A DNA stretch of 64,000 bases, from NCBI RefSeq assembly GCF_000931935.2, contig NZ_AZAC01000056.1, positions 62,001 through 126,000 on the forward strand. The letters run 5' to 3'. Positions 8,348 through 16,938 of this stretch are shown one piece after another (position 1 is the first letter of the stretch; each line of letters opens with the position of its first letter). The notes under the pieces were generated by a model that was not told where the DNA came from, did no database searches, and saw nothing but the letters and a program-made list of their open reading frames with translations. Source of the DNA: Dethiosulfatarculus sandiegensis. GTDB taxonomy: Bacteria > Desulfobacterota > Desulfarculia > Desulfarculales > Desulfarculaceae. The position numbers and the translations under genes are program-made.

Positions 8348-11287
8348 TTACTCCACCCTGAATACCTTCATTGCTTCATCACCCAAGTGGTTGATCACCT
8401 TTACTGCTATGCGGCCGGATTTTGGTTTGTCAAAGGGCCGGGAGGTGTCGCTGTGCAGGGAGTCCCAGGCTTCGGGGTTTATTTCCGCTTTGAGTGTGGT
8501 CTTGAGCGCTTTGTAGGGGTCGTTGGCCCCCAGGAAATAGGCGTGGCGCACAAAGAAGCTTTCTTCGTTGTAGTCTGTGTCTATGAACCAGCAGGCGATT
8601 CCCTCAGGACCGTCGCTGCGCACTTCGCCGGTGTTTGGGTGGAACACATCCACACCGTTTATTCTCACCTGTATCTGGCCTTCATCTGTATCGAGCAGGT
8701 CTATATCCGGTTCGCCAAAGATGACAAAAAGGTTGCCCTTGCCGGTGTTCTTAAGGTCATCTGCCATATGCAGGTCTGCGTTCATGCGGGCCTTTAAAAT
8801 CAGCACCCGGCCCAGCTTGTTGAGCTCAGCAGACTGGGCGTCATAATTAAAGGCGCAGGAGATGAGCACGTCAAAGCCCGCGTCACCGGTCTCGCGGGCC
8901 GCGGCCACCAGGTCTTCCCTGGAAACAGAGCCAAACTCAGGGCCTATGAATATGGCAGCCCTTTTTTCGGCACCGGTTTCCTGGTTGCCTTCGTAATACC
9001 TGCCTTCGGCGCAGATGTAGTAACCCGGCCAGGGAACCAGGGTGCGGAAATCTATCTTGTCTTCTTTGTGGGCCTGCTGCACACCCGAGGTTCGCAGGTT
9101 TTCCAGGATCATATCCACAAAGGCTTCCTGGCTCGCGGGCTGGTCCGGGGAGGGGGTTTGGGGGTCAAAGGGGTCGTCGTTTTCATCCACACCCAAAACC
9201 CGGTGGGGGGAAAGGCTCTCCACGGTAAAGGGCCCGGCCACCCGCACCTTGGAGTTTTCCACATAGGGTTTATCATAGAGGTATTCATGATCAGCCTTGG
9301 CCGCAATGGAGGCGTCTATCTCTTCTTGGCGGGCAATGCGGTTTTCCCACCAACTGGCATGGAATTTGATTGCCTTTTCATCGGTCCAAAGGTCATAAGG
9401 TGTGTTTGGCAGGGTCTCCAGGGTGTATTTGCGACCCAACAGGCTGTTCAGTTTTTTAAGGGCAGAGAGTTTCTTTTTTTCGGTATCCGCATTTTGCAGG
9501 GATTCAAACTGCCTGGTTGCCTTTTCCGGCCAGGGATCGCCCGGCTCGCGGGGGATCTCCCATTCTTCAAAAGATGCCCCCAAGGCCTGGTTGAGCTCCT
9601 GGCGCAGGGGCTCCAGGGCCTCTTGATACTCCTCCCAGATAACGTCTATCTCTGCGTTGTTGGCAATGGATTTAAGGGTGATGTGGGGAACCCGCTCATA
9701 AACGAAACCCTGGCGGATATTGCCATAGGTGCGGGCAAGGGAAGGCTCTTTGCGGGAGAGTTCGGCCTCTTTGATCTGGCCCTCTTTGCTGTCGGCCAGG
9801 GTGTAATAGGGATAGCGCGCCCCCATAACCCTGGCCCTGGCCAAAGCCAGGGCAACCCGCGAGGTGTCCATGGTGATCCAGCGACGCCCCCATTGTTCCG
9901 CCACATAGGCCGTGGTGCCGGAACCGCAGGTAGGATCAAGGACCAGGTCACCGGGGTCGGTGGTCATAAGGATGCAGCGTTGCGCAATTATCTCTGTTGT
10001 TTGAACAACGTAAGTTTTTCCTAAAGCCCCTCTTACATCTTGCCAATTATTATTAAGCGAATATATTGGGTAGTCATCAAAAAAACGCCTGTACATTCTT
10101 TTGGCAGTGACAGGGCTAAGCCGATTAGCTTGGTATAATCTTTTCATTCCAGCAATTGTAGTTTTCCAATGCTCATTTTTTCCAGGCTGATATGTCTTGC
10201 TAAATAGTTTAATTGTTTGTGGCGTGGATGCTGTTCCATCAGAAACCACTGATGTGAGTGTAAAAACTTTTCCAGTGGTTGGAATATTTGAAGTATTATT
10301 GATTTCTTGTTTTGTTAAAGGTCGTTCTTGAAGGTTTTTTAATATTAAGCTTTTGTATTCACTGGCACCTGTTCCCGCTATTTTTTTTAAAAAGAATAAT
10401 GGTCTAAATTTTGTTAATTGTTTTTTGTGGGCATACCAAAGTATAAAGTCATTATTTGCATCTAACAATGCGGATGAAGTAGAACCTGTTTTTCTGAAGC
10501 TAATTAGGCTGATACAATTGTCCTCCCCAAAAATCTCATCCATCAAAGCCCTAACTCTATGCACATTCTCATCCCCAATCTGCACAAAGATAGAGCCGCT
10601 TTCGGTGAGCAAATCCCGGGCAACGGTTAGCCTGTCCCTTAAATAGGTCAGATAAGAGTGAATTCCGTCCCGCCAGGTGTCCCTAAAGGCCTTGACCTGC
10701 TCCGGCTCCCTGGTGATGTGTTCGGCCTTGCCGTCTTTTACATCCCGGCTGGTGGTGGACCATTGGAAATTGGAGTTGAACTTGATGCCATAGGGCGGGT
10801 CCATATAGATGCACTGCACCTTGCCCCGCAGGCCTTCCCGCTCGGCCAGGGAGGCCATCACCTGCAGGCTGTCGCCCAATATAATGCGGTTGGTCCAGTT
10901 GGCTTCGTGCTGATAAAATTCCGTTTTGGCTGCCTCGTCATTGATGCCGTTAAAATCAGCGAAAAGGTTGAACTGGGGTTTGTCATCCTGCTCTTGGTTT
11001 TGGCTGAGCTGTTTGAGGTCATCGATCAAGACCTTGGGATGAACCTTTTCCTGGATGTATAAGGGCGGGGCCTGCACCACCAAGTCAGACCAATCCTGCT
11101 CATCCTTGCCCCGCCAGACAAGCTGTGGGTCCAGATCCCGGTTGCGGCGCTCATAAGCCACCTGAATGGGGCTTTTTTCATCACTTGCCATGACAGACTG
11201 ATACTCGGCAGTGGGGATATTGGCGCGGGAGTCCTCGGTGTGGATGATGGTCTCAATGTCTTTGGCCTTGTTTTTTCTTGTTGCCAT
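8348..11287 (-). CDS. Site-specific DNA (adenine or N4-cytosine) methyltransferase, type III Mod-like
   Basis: A 979-residue amino-methyltransferase. The catalytic motif IV, DPPYG, is near residue 163 (IYMDPPYGIKF) and the SAM-binding motif I, LDPTCGSGTT, is near 450. The order catalytic motif, target recognition region, SAM motif is that of beta-class enzymes such as type III Mod. About 450 further residues follow, longer than a classical Mod. It lies 18 bp after the ORF6N gene and downstream of the Res-like gene, and should set the target sequence and protect host DNA. The stretch encoding roughly residues 255-435 (about 9985-10520) is AT-rich, unlike the GC-rich ends, as expected for an exchanged specificity domain. 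Confidence 0.88.
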   Translation of the reverse strand: MATRKNKAKDIETIIHTEDSRANIPTAEYQSVMASDEKSPIQVAYERRNRDLDPQLVWRGKDEQDWSDLVVQAPPLYIQEKVHPKVLIDDLKQLSQNQEQDDKPQFNLFADFNGINDEAAKTEFYQHEANWTNRIILGDSLQVMASLAEREGLRGKVQCIYMDPPYGIKFNSNFQWSTTSRDVKDGKAEHITREPEQVKAFRDTWRDGIHSYLTYLRDRLTVARDLLTESGSIFVQIGDENVHRVRALMDEIFGEDNCISLISFRKTGSTSSALLDANNDFILWYAHKKQLTKFRPLFFLKKIAGTGASEYKSLILKNLQERPLTKQEINNTSNIPTTGKVFTLTSVVSDGTASTPQTIKLFSKTYQPGKNEHWKTTIAGMKRLYQANRLSPVTAKRMYRRFFDDYPIYSLNNNWQDVRGALGKTYVVQTTEIIAQRCILMTTDPGDLVLDPTCGSGTTAYVAEQWGRRWITMDTSRVALALARARVMGARYPYYTLADSKEGQIKEAELSRKEPSLARTYGNIRQGFVYERVPHITLKSIANNAEIDVIWEEYQEALEPLRQELNQALGASFEEWEIPREPGDPWPEKATRQFESLQNADTEKKKLSALKKLNSLLGRKYTLETLPNTPYDLWTDEKAIKFHASWWENRIARQEEIDASIAAKADHEYLYDKPYVENSKVRVAGPFTVESLSPHRVLGVDENDDPFDPQTPSPDQPASQEAFVDMILENLRTSGVQQAHKEDKIDFRTLVPWPGYYICAEGRYYEGNQETGAEKRAAIFIGPEFGSVSREDLVAAARETGDAGFDVLISCAFNYDAQSAELNKLGRVLILKARMNADLHMADDLKNTGKGNLFVIFGEPDIDLLDTDEGQIQVRINGVDVFHPNTGEVRSDGPEGIACWFIDTDYNEESFFVRHAYFLGANDPYKALKTTLKAEINPEAWDSLHSDTSRPFDKPKSGRIAVKVINHLGDEAMKVFRVE

Positions 11288-11305
11288 GGGGATCTCGTTT
11301 CCGGT

Positions 11306-12136
11306 TTATTTTTCAGTTGTATTGGCATTTAAAAGTTGCATGACAACCTGCATAAGCTCTCTGGTGTCGCCGAGTTCAGCGGCCAGCCTCACCACAAGTT
11401 CGGTGAGCCGGGTGTTAAGGTCTATGGCCTCTGCCTCTGCCTGGGCCTTGTTGCCCAGGCTTTGGATATTTCTTATCTCGGCGATCATCCGGGCGATTTC
11501 CGTGCGGCTTTTTTCGTTGGCCAGGCCGGGCTTGTCCAGATATTCCTGCAGCCCGGCCAGGGCGCGCCTGGCGGTTTCCCTGGTTTCCCTGGCCACCATC
11601 TGGCGGTCGTCTTTGGTTAGGATGGAATCCACCAGATCATTAAGATGGTTTTTCAGTCCGCCGCCTGAAACCGCGTCTGTGAGAGCCTTATGGCCCGGCT
11701 CAGACTGGCCAGCCACGGCGGGCAGGGCCGGGGGCCGGGGGCTTGCCTTTACCTGGCTGGCAAAATCCACAAACACATCCACGATCAACTGGCTCATTTT
11801 AACGGCTTTTTCAGAGCGAAGAACCGTTGCCGCCATAATTGCCCCCCGCACAGTAAAGGCATTGGGGGGATGGGTGGTTCCGCCGCGCCCTTTTGAGGTC
11901 ACAATCTGTGACCGCAAGGCCTTGAACTCCTGTTTGGAGAGTTTAAAGGATATATCCTTGAATTTTTCCGGATTACGGCTTACCTGCTGGTTCAGGGCCT
12001 TGGTGCTAACCCCGTAGAGTTCAGCCAAATCCGCGCTTAATATAACCCGAACCCCGCGCAGTTCAAAAATGCGGGATTTTATGTGGGGTATTAGTCTGGC
12101 TGGTTCATTGGTTTTTGTTATGAGTTTTTCAGCCAC
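11306..12136 (-). CDS. ORF6N-domain (phage-type DNA-binding) protein
   Basis: A 276-residue protein. Residues about 15-120 match the ORF6N domain: IFELRGVRVILSADLAELYGV, then a LNQQVSRNPEKF segment, LRSQIVTSKGRG and a FTVRGAIMAATVLRS end. The domain is known from phage antirepressor-like and DNA-binding proteins. The C-terminal half is helical and likely coiled coil (LNTRLTELVVRLAAELGDTRELMQ). The start is GTG, with a GGGGGGAG run very close to it. It is embedded between Res-like and Mod-like genes of one operon, a position that suggests a regulator or accessory factor. A perfect palindrome lies upstream, and a near copy lies inside codons 75-82 (see findings). Confidence 0.75.
   Translation of the reverse strand: MAEKLITKTNEPARLIPHIKSRIFELRGVRVILSADLAELYGVSTKALNQQVSRNPEKFKDISFKLSKQEFKALRSQIVTSKGRGGTTHPPNAFTVRGAIMAATVLRSEKAVKMSQLIVDVFVDFASQVKASPRPPALPAVAGQSEPGHKALTDAVSGGGLKNHLNDLVDSILTKDDRQMVARETRETARRALAGLQEYLDKPGLANEKSRTEIARMIAEIRNIQSLGNKAQAEAEAIDLNTRLTELVVRLAAELGDTRELMQVVMQLLNANTTEK
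11891..11913. repeat. Intragenic near-copy of the ORF6N upstream palindrome
   Basis: The arms GGTCACA and TGTGACC are separated by 3 nt and preceded by TTTTGA. The first 14 bases are identical to those of the perfect palindrome at 12164-12194. It lies in the codons for RSQIVTSK of the ORF6N protein. Confidence 0.75.
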
Positions 12137-12163
12137 GCTCCCCCCATTTTGCTCTCAGGAGTT

Positions 12164-12194
12164 TTTTTGAGGTCACAAGATGTGACCTCAAAAA
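12164..12194. promoter_or_regulatory. Perfect 14-bp inverted repeat upstream of the ORF6N gene (candidate operator)
   Basis: The arms TTTTTGAGGTCACA and TGTGACCTCAAAAA flank a 3-nt centre. It lies in the 74-bp gap between the Res-like stop and the ORF6N start, 28-58 nt upstream of the GTG. The stem is preceded by T and followed by A on both strands, the reverse of an intrinsic terminator, so a protein-binding site is more likely. Confidence 0.6.
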
Positions 12195-12210
12195 TCGGCC
12201 CTTGCCCAGT

Positions 12211-15200
12211 CTAAGATTCCAAGGCCTTTAATTTGCCGTTGAACTCTTCTTCCATCTTAAATACGTCTTTTAATTCCAAAAAGGCCCAGCGGCCGAACTG
12301 GCCCAGGTTGTTGACCCCGGGAATCCAGTAATTGTCCATGGTGATTTTTTTGTCCTTGGCATCCTCGCCCCGATAGCCCTTGACTTCGATCACCAGGTTG
12401 ATTGGTTCCGGTTGCCCGGCATCCACCTGGGCAATGAAGTCCGGGCGATACATGCGGGTGCCGGAGCCATGGCGATAGGGAACCTCAAAACCCAGGTTGT
12501 GGTTTTTCACATAGGCCTTGACTTTGGGGCTGGCCTCTGCCAGGCGGCAGAATTCAGCCTCCCAATCACTGTCCAAGATGACCCAGTTGATATGGCAAAA
12601 ACGAGAGTCTGTCTCCCAGCGGTGGGCCTTGGAGGTGTTGAAATTAACATGAACAGTGGAGCCGACAGAGTTGTAAGGGTCCAAAATGGCCTTTATGGGT
12701 TTTTTGCCTATGAAATGGCTGGTAATGCCGGCCATGATGCGTTCGCAGGCCATGTCTTTCAGCTCTTCGTACATGAGCTGGGCCGGAAAGGTGCTTCCCT
12801 TGCAGACCAGGCAGGTTTTAAGCCATTTTCGGGTGACCCTTTTGGCCTGGCCAAACAGATTGAAATTGGGGTCCTGGCCGTTTTCGCGCAGTTTGGTTTC
12901 CAAAAGCCTTTTGGCTATGTGAAACAAAAGAGTGGATTCCCGTACGTTGTCCAGATGCTTTAAGTTCAGGTCCACACCCTGGCCAATGATTCCCGAATTG
13001 TGGGTGACAGAAGGCCCCACCAGGTCCGGGGTCAGCTCAAGCACTGAATCTTCGTTGAATTTGGCTTCCAGGCGTTCTTCGGGCAGTTCAACCCTATAAC
13101 CCATAACCCTGGGGAATCTTATCTCCAGATGATCCCGCTCCGGCCTGACCGCCCGGACATTGATGGTTTCAATCGGCGGGTGAGGCGGGGCGACCACCGG
13201 CTTGGCCGTAAAGTCAAAGGGAATGCCGAGCACATCCGCGTATTCGACGTTAAAGAGGTTTTCTTCGTTTATGTCATAGGATTGGCGGCGCAAGGCCCGG
13301 CCTATGACCTGCTCGCATAAAAGCTGGGTGCCAAAGGCCCGAACTCCCAGAACATGGGTGACTGTGTTGGCGTCCCAACCCTCGGTGAGCATGGATACCG
13401 AAACCACACAGCGGATGGAGCTGCCCAACCGGTCTTTTTTGCCCACAGTATTCATGACCTCGCGCAAAAGGTCCTGGTCGGTGAGGTTATCCGCCTGGCG
13501 GCGGTCTCCTGTTCGCTCGATTATTTCCCTGCGAAAGCGTTCTATGTCCTTTGCGGCCAGGTCCCGGAAATTTTTATCCAGGGCGTCTCCGGATTCAAGC
13601 TGTTCACTGTCTATGAGAAGGGTGTTGGGCCTGCCCAGGTTGTTGCCATATTCATCGCTGTTTCTGAACAGGGGAAACTTGCCCGGAACCGGGGTTACGG
13701 AACCGTCCTGGTTTTTTCTTTCAAAACCGGAGATGTAGTCATAGACAAGTTTGGAGGTGGAGGTGTTGTTGCAGACAATGATAAAGCAGGGCGGCACACT
13801 GATGCCCGCTTCCATCCAGAGGCGGAAAGTCTTTTCATAGTGGCCGTAAAGGGCGTCAAGGGCGGTCTCCAGCTCTGCGGGCAGGTTTGAGGCGTCCAGC
13901 CCCTTGGCTTTGCCCCGCCCTTTTTTGGGCATTTTTTTGCGGATGTGCTCCCAGAGGTTGCGGAACTTGGGCATTTCATCGCCGGTGATATTATCCGCCA
14001 CCGGCACTCGGGGGAGTTTGACAATGCCCGCTTCAATGGCATCCATCAGGGAAAAATCGCTCATGGTCCAGGGGAAAAGGGTGCCCTCGGCATATCCCGA
14101 GCCGCGCAGGAAAAAGGGCGTGGCGGATAGATCTATAACCCGGCTGATCTTGAGCTTTTGTTTGACTATTTCCAAACCGCTGATCCAAAGCCGGGCTGCC
14201 TCGTTGTTTTTTTGGGCTTCTTTTTTTTCTTCTCCCTTAAGCTCCGTTATATCGTCTTCGCCTGGTTTTTCCCGATAGCAGTGATGGGCTTCATCATTTA
14301 TGACCATGAGGTTTTTCATGCCCATGAGCTCTGGCATGACCCGCTGCAGCATCTGGCCTTTGGTTTCCAGGGTGTTTATCGGCGCGCCCCGGCCCTGCAG
14401 AAGGGAGCGGCCTCCCTTGGAGAGATCCATGCGCTCTCGGAGCTTAAAGGCATGATAATTGGTGATGACGATCTTGGCCCGCTCCAGGTCGGCCAGCATA
14501 TCACCGGGCACCAGCTCCCGGCTGGCGTAATAGGCATCCGGATCATTGGGCATGAGCACCCTGAGGCGGTCGCGGATGGTGATGCCCGGAGCCACCACCA
14601 GAAAACCGCGGGTGAAATTTTTACTGCCCGGCCTGCGCACCGCGTTTATGGTCTGCCAGGCAATTATCATGGCCATGACCGTTGTTTTACCTGCTCCGGT
14701 GGCAAGTTTCAGGGCCAGGCGCATGAGTTCCGGGTTGGCATCGTGGTTGGCGTTTTTAAGATGATCTAAAAAGCGCTTGCCTGTCTTACCTATTTTGGGG
14801 GCGACTTCCGTGAGCCAGATCAGGGTTTCCGCTGCCTCCACCTGGCAAAAAAAAGGGCGAATGCCGCTGAAATTATGATGCCGCCAGTGTTCTAAGAGCC
14901 GGGCGGTTTCCGGGGTGACCTGCCAACTGTTCGGGTTGGGCCATTTGCGCCATTGGTCCACCTGGCTTCTGAGATCGTTTATTATCGAGGTTTGGTCATA
15001 GAGCTGTTCCTGGGTGGAAAGCCCCTTGCCTTCGTCAAAAAGCAGTTCATCCTGTTCATGTTTCTTGTTTTTGCGGCGTTTTTTGGGTTTGGGAATTGGG
15101 GTTATAAATTCGGCCCTGCGGCGGTGTTCAATGATTTTTTGGGTGGGCTGGCCGCTTTCATCCAGCTCCCAATGCCGCCTGGGATAGTCATAAGGTGAGT

Positions 15201-15234
15201 TAAGAATCGGTTTCTCAAAGAATCTGTTGCCCAT
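12211..15234 (-). CDS. Type III restriction (Res-like) superfamily 2 helicase-nuclease
   Basis: About 1007 residues from the chosen start. Walker A AGKTTVMAM is followed by a DEAHH box (VINDEAHHCYREK), a SATPFF motif III, VSMLTEGWDANTV and QVIGRALRR (motifs V-VI), and a C-terminal PD-(D/E)xK nuclease signature with LVIEVKGYRG. This is the layout of type III Res subunits and of the BPTD_3080-like restriction family. The open frame extends to a GTG at 15303; ATG at 15234 (MGNRFFEKPIL) looks better because the family-like sequence begins there. It is the first gene of the island operon and should cut unmodified DNA in partnership with the methyltransferase. Confidence 0.87.
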   Translation of the reverse strand: MGNRFFEKPILNSPYDYPRRHWELDESGQPTQKIIEHRRRAEFITPIPKPKKRRKNKKHEQDELLFDEGKGLSTQEQLYDQTSIINDLRSQVDQWRKWPNPNSWQVTPETARLLEHWRHHNFSGIRPFFCQVEAAETLIWLTEVAPKIGKTGKRFLDHLKNANHDANPELMRLALKLATGAGKTTVMAMIIAWQTINAVRRPGSKNFTRGFLVVAPGITIRDRLRVLMPNDPDAYYASRELVPGDMLADLERAKIVITNYHAFKLRERMDLSKGGRSLLQGRGAPINTLETKGQMLQRVMPELMGMKNLMVINDEAHHCYREKPGEDDITELKGEEKKEAQKNNEAARLWISGLEIVKQKLKISRVIDLSATPFFLRGSGYAEGTLFPWTMSDFSLMDAIEAGIVKLPRVPVADNITGDEMPKFRNLWEHIRKKMPKKGRGKAKGLDASNLPAELETALDALYGHYEKTFRLWMEAGISVPPCFIIVCNNTSTSKLVYDYISGFERKNQDGSVTPVPGKFPLFRNSDEYGNNLGRPNTLLIDSEQLESGDALDKNFRDLAAKDIERFRREIIERTGDRRQADNLTDQDLLREVMNTVGKKDRLGSSIRCVVSVSMLTEGWDANTVTHVLGVRAFGTQLLCEQVIGRALRRQSYDINEENLFNVEYADVLGIPFDFTAKPVVAPPHPPIETINVRAVRPERDHLEIRFPRVMGYRVELPEERLEAKFNEDSVLELTPDLVGPSVTHNSGIIGQGVDLNLKHLDNVRESTLLFHIAKRLLETKLRENGQDPNFNLFGQAKRVTRKWLKTCLVCKGSTFPAQLMYEELKDMACERIMAGITSHFIGKKPIKAILDPYNSVGSTVHVNFNTSKAHRWETDSRFCHINWVILDSDWEAEFCRLAEASPKVKAYVKNHNLGFEVPYRHGSGTRMYRPDFIAQVDAGQPEPINLVIEVKGYRGEDAKDKKITMDNYWIPGVNNLGQFGRWAFLELKDVFKMEEEFNGKLKALES

Positions 15235-15303
15235 AGCTTGCGTTTTCTTCTGTGAATGGCCGCAGAGAATTAGTAAACGGGAATATATCCCTTTTGAAAG
15301 CAC

Positions 15304-15736
15304 TCATGAAAATTGCACGAGCAATGTTATTGGGGCCGGCAGCATTGATTTGGCCTTGAAAGGCCCTTGATTTCCCCCCTGTTTGACGTGAATTATATTA
15401 ACCGTGACCTGAAGCACAAGTCCAGTGGGAATACCTTTTCAACATTACTAATTTTTCAAGGCGTGTAAAGGCGGATATTTAATTTTTCGTTAACGCATAA
15501 ATTGGGTTGGCTGTTTTTTGTTAAATGGTTTATTTACGATTCACCCCTTCCTTTTCTCAGTCTGCCCCCAAGAAAATGATTTGCCGTCGGAAGTTTTACC
15601 TGTCTACCTGTATAGTATTTTTAATACTTCAACTACTCAACATATGTTTACCAATCCCGTTTTTTGCGGTATCCTGGGCTTAGGGGGAGAGGTGTCTTTT
15701 CAGAGTAAGCTGTAGCGTTTTTTGGAGTAATGTGTT
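15304..15736. other. Divergent intergenic region between restriction island and imuB-like gene
   Basis: This 430-bp, fairly AT-rich stretch must hold the promoters of both divergent operons. I see no convincing coding sequence; a 65-codon frame at 15518-15715 has no recognisable features. A 6-3-6 inverted repeat (AGTATT ttt AATACT, 15614-15628) could be an operator. I could not match it to a known LexA box. Confidence 0.5.
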
Positions 15737-16936
15737 GTGGTTACGGGATGTTATACCCAAAGGGACATAGTGCACTTAAATGTGGCGGATTTTGCCGTGG
15801 CTGTTGAGCGGTTGAATCGGCCGGGTTTGCACGACAGGCCGGTGATTGTGTCCCGGGCCCAAGGGGGCAGGGCGCGGGTTTACGATATGAGCGAGGAGGC
15901 GTTTCAGGCCGGGGTGCGCAAGCATATGCCCCTGGATCAGGCCAGGCGTATGTGCGGTGGGGTGCGCATAGTGCCGCCTAAGCCGCACAAATATGAAAAG
16001 GCCATGCTGGAGATGATGAAGATGGCCTTGCCCTATTCGCCCCTGGTGGAGAGCGAGGAAGACACGGGCCATGTGTTCATGGATTTAAGCGGCACCGGCC
16101 GTTTGTTCGGCCCGGCCCGGGATGTGGCCTGGCGCATGAAAAAGGAGGTGAAAAAGCGCCTGGGCCTGGAGCCCATATGGGGGCTGGCCCCGAACAAGAT
16201 GCTGGCCAAGGCCGCCACCAGGGTGGTGAAGCCCAAGGGCGAGCATATTGTGCGTCCCGGTGGGGAACAGGATTTTCTGCGCAGTTTGCCCCTTTCCCTG
16301 CTGTCCGGTCTGGAGGCCCCGGACCTCATGCTTTTCAGGCAGTACAACCTGCATACGGTTGAAGAGGCCCTTACCTGGCGCAAGGAGCATTTGTTGGCTG
16401 TTTTCGGCAAAAGGGGTGGGGAGATACACCAGCTTTTGCAGGGCAGGGACGATTCCAAGGTCCTGCCTGTGGGCTTAAAACCTCCGGTTGTGCGGCTGGA
16501 TCACGAATTCAGCCAGGATACCAACCATTTGGGTGAGGTGGAAAGGGCGCTTTTCGGGCTGGTGGAAAAGGCGGGGCGCAGGTTGCGACGCATGGGCAAG
16601 GCGGCCCGCAGGGTGGCGGTCTATCTCACCTACAGCGACGGGGGCCGGGTTATACGCCAGCGCTCCCATGCCCTGGGCACGGCCAATGATTTTCTGCTTT
16701 TTGACCTGGCCCGGATCGCCCTGGCCGTGGGCTGGACCAGGCGGGTGCGCCTGCGTCATCTGCGCCTGGTCTGCGATCGGCTGGTTTATCCACCTGCCCA
16801 GCTGGATCTGCCTTTTATGGCTGATGCAACTGATCTGATCCAAAGGAAACAGGAAAAACTGATGCATGCCCTGGACCGCATCCGGGACCGGCATGGGGAG
16901 CGCTCCATCTGTCTGGGGCGCAGCCTGGGGGACTGA
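15737..16936 (+). CDS. imuB: ImuB-like Y-family DNA polymerase homologue, catalytically degenerate
   Basis: A 399-residue Y-family fold: palm start HLNVADFAVAVE (13-24), MDLSGTGRLFG (about 115-125), helix-hairpin-helix region LLSGLE, and a little finger. The acidic residues of active Y-polymerases are missing. The first DxD is N15-V-A17, and the DE pair before the LDVSG-type strand is replaced by Gly-His. That is the hallmark of ImuB, the non-catalytic scaffold of the ImuAB-DnaE2 mutasome. A beta-clamp-binding-like QLDLPF lies at 355-360. Start GTG with GGAG 9 nt upstream. The dnaE2 gene begins 2 nt after its stop. It is shorter than usual ImuB, and no imuA is present. DinB-like protein is the alternative name. 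Confidence 0.75.
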   Translation: MVTGCYTQRDIVHLNVADFAVAVERLNRPGLHDRPVIVSRAQGGRARVYDMSEEAFQAGVRKHMPLDQARRMCGGVRIVPPKPHKYEKAMLEMMKMALPYSPLVESEEDTGHVFMDLSGTGRLFGPARDVAWRMKKEVKKRLGLEPIWGLAPNKMLAKAATRVVKPKGEHIVRPGGEQDFLRSLPLSLLSGLEAPDLMLFRQYNLHTVEEALTWRKEHLLAVFGKRGGEIHQLLQGRDDSKVLPVGLKPPVVRLDHEFSQDTNHLGEVERALFGLVEKAGRRLRRMGKAARRVAVYLTYSDGGRVIRQRSHALGTANDFLLFDLARIALAVGWTRRVRLRHLRLVCDRLVYPPAQLDLPFMADATDLIQRKQEKLMHALDRIRDRHGERSICLGRSLGD

Positions 16937-16938
16937 AG

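Noticed and set aside
12164..12194. Palindrome as a transcription terminator of the Res-like gene
   Set aside because: T-runs precede and A-runs follow the stem on both strands, the opposite of an intrinsic terminator.
15518..15715. 65-codon frame upstream of the imuB-like gene as a missing imuA
   Set aside because: Far too short for ImuA, with no P-loop or RecA-like sequence, and AT-rich like surrounding spacer.
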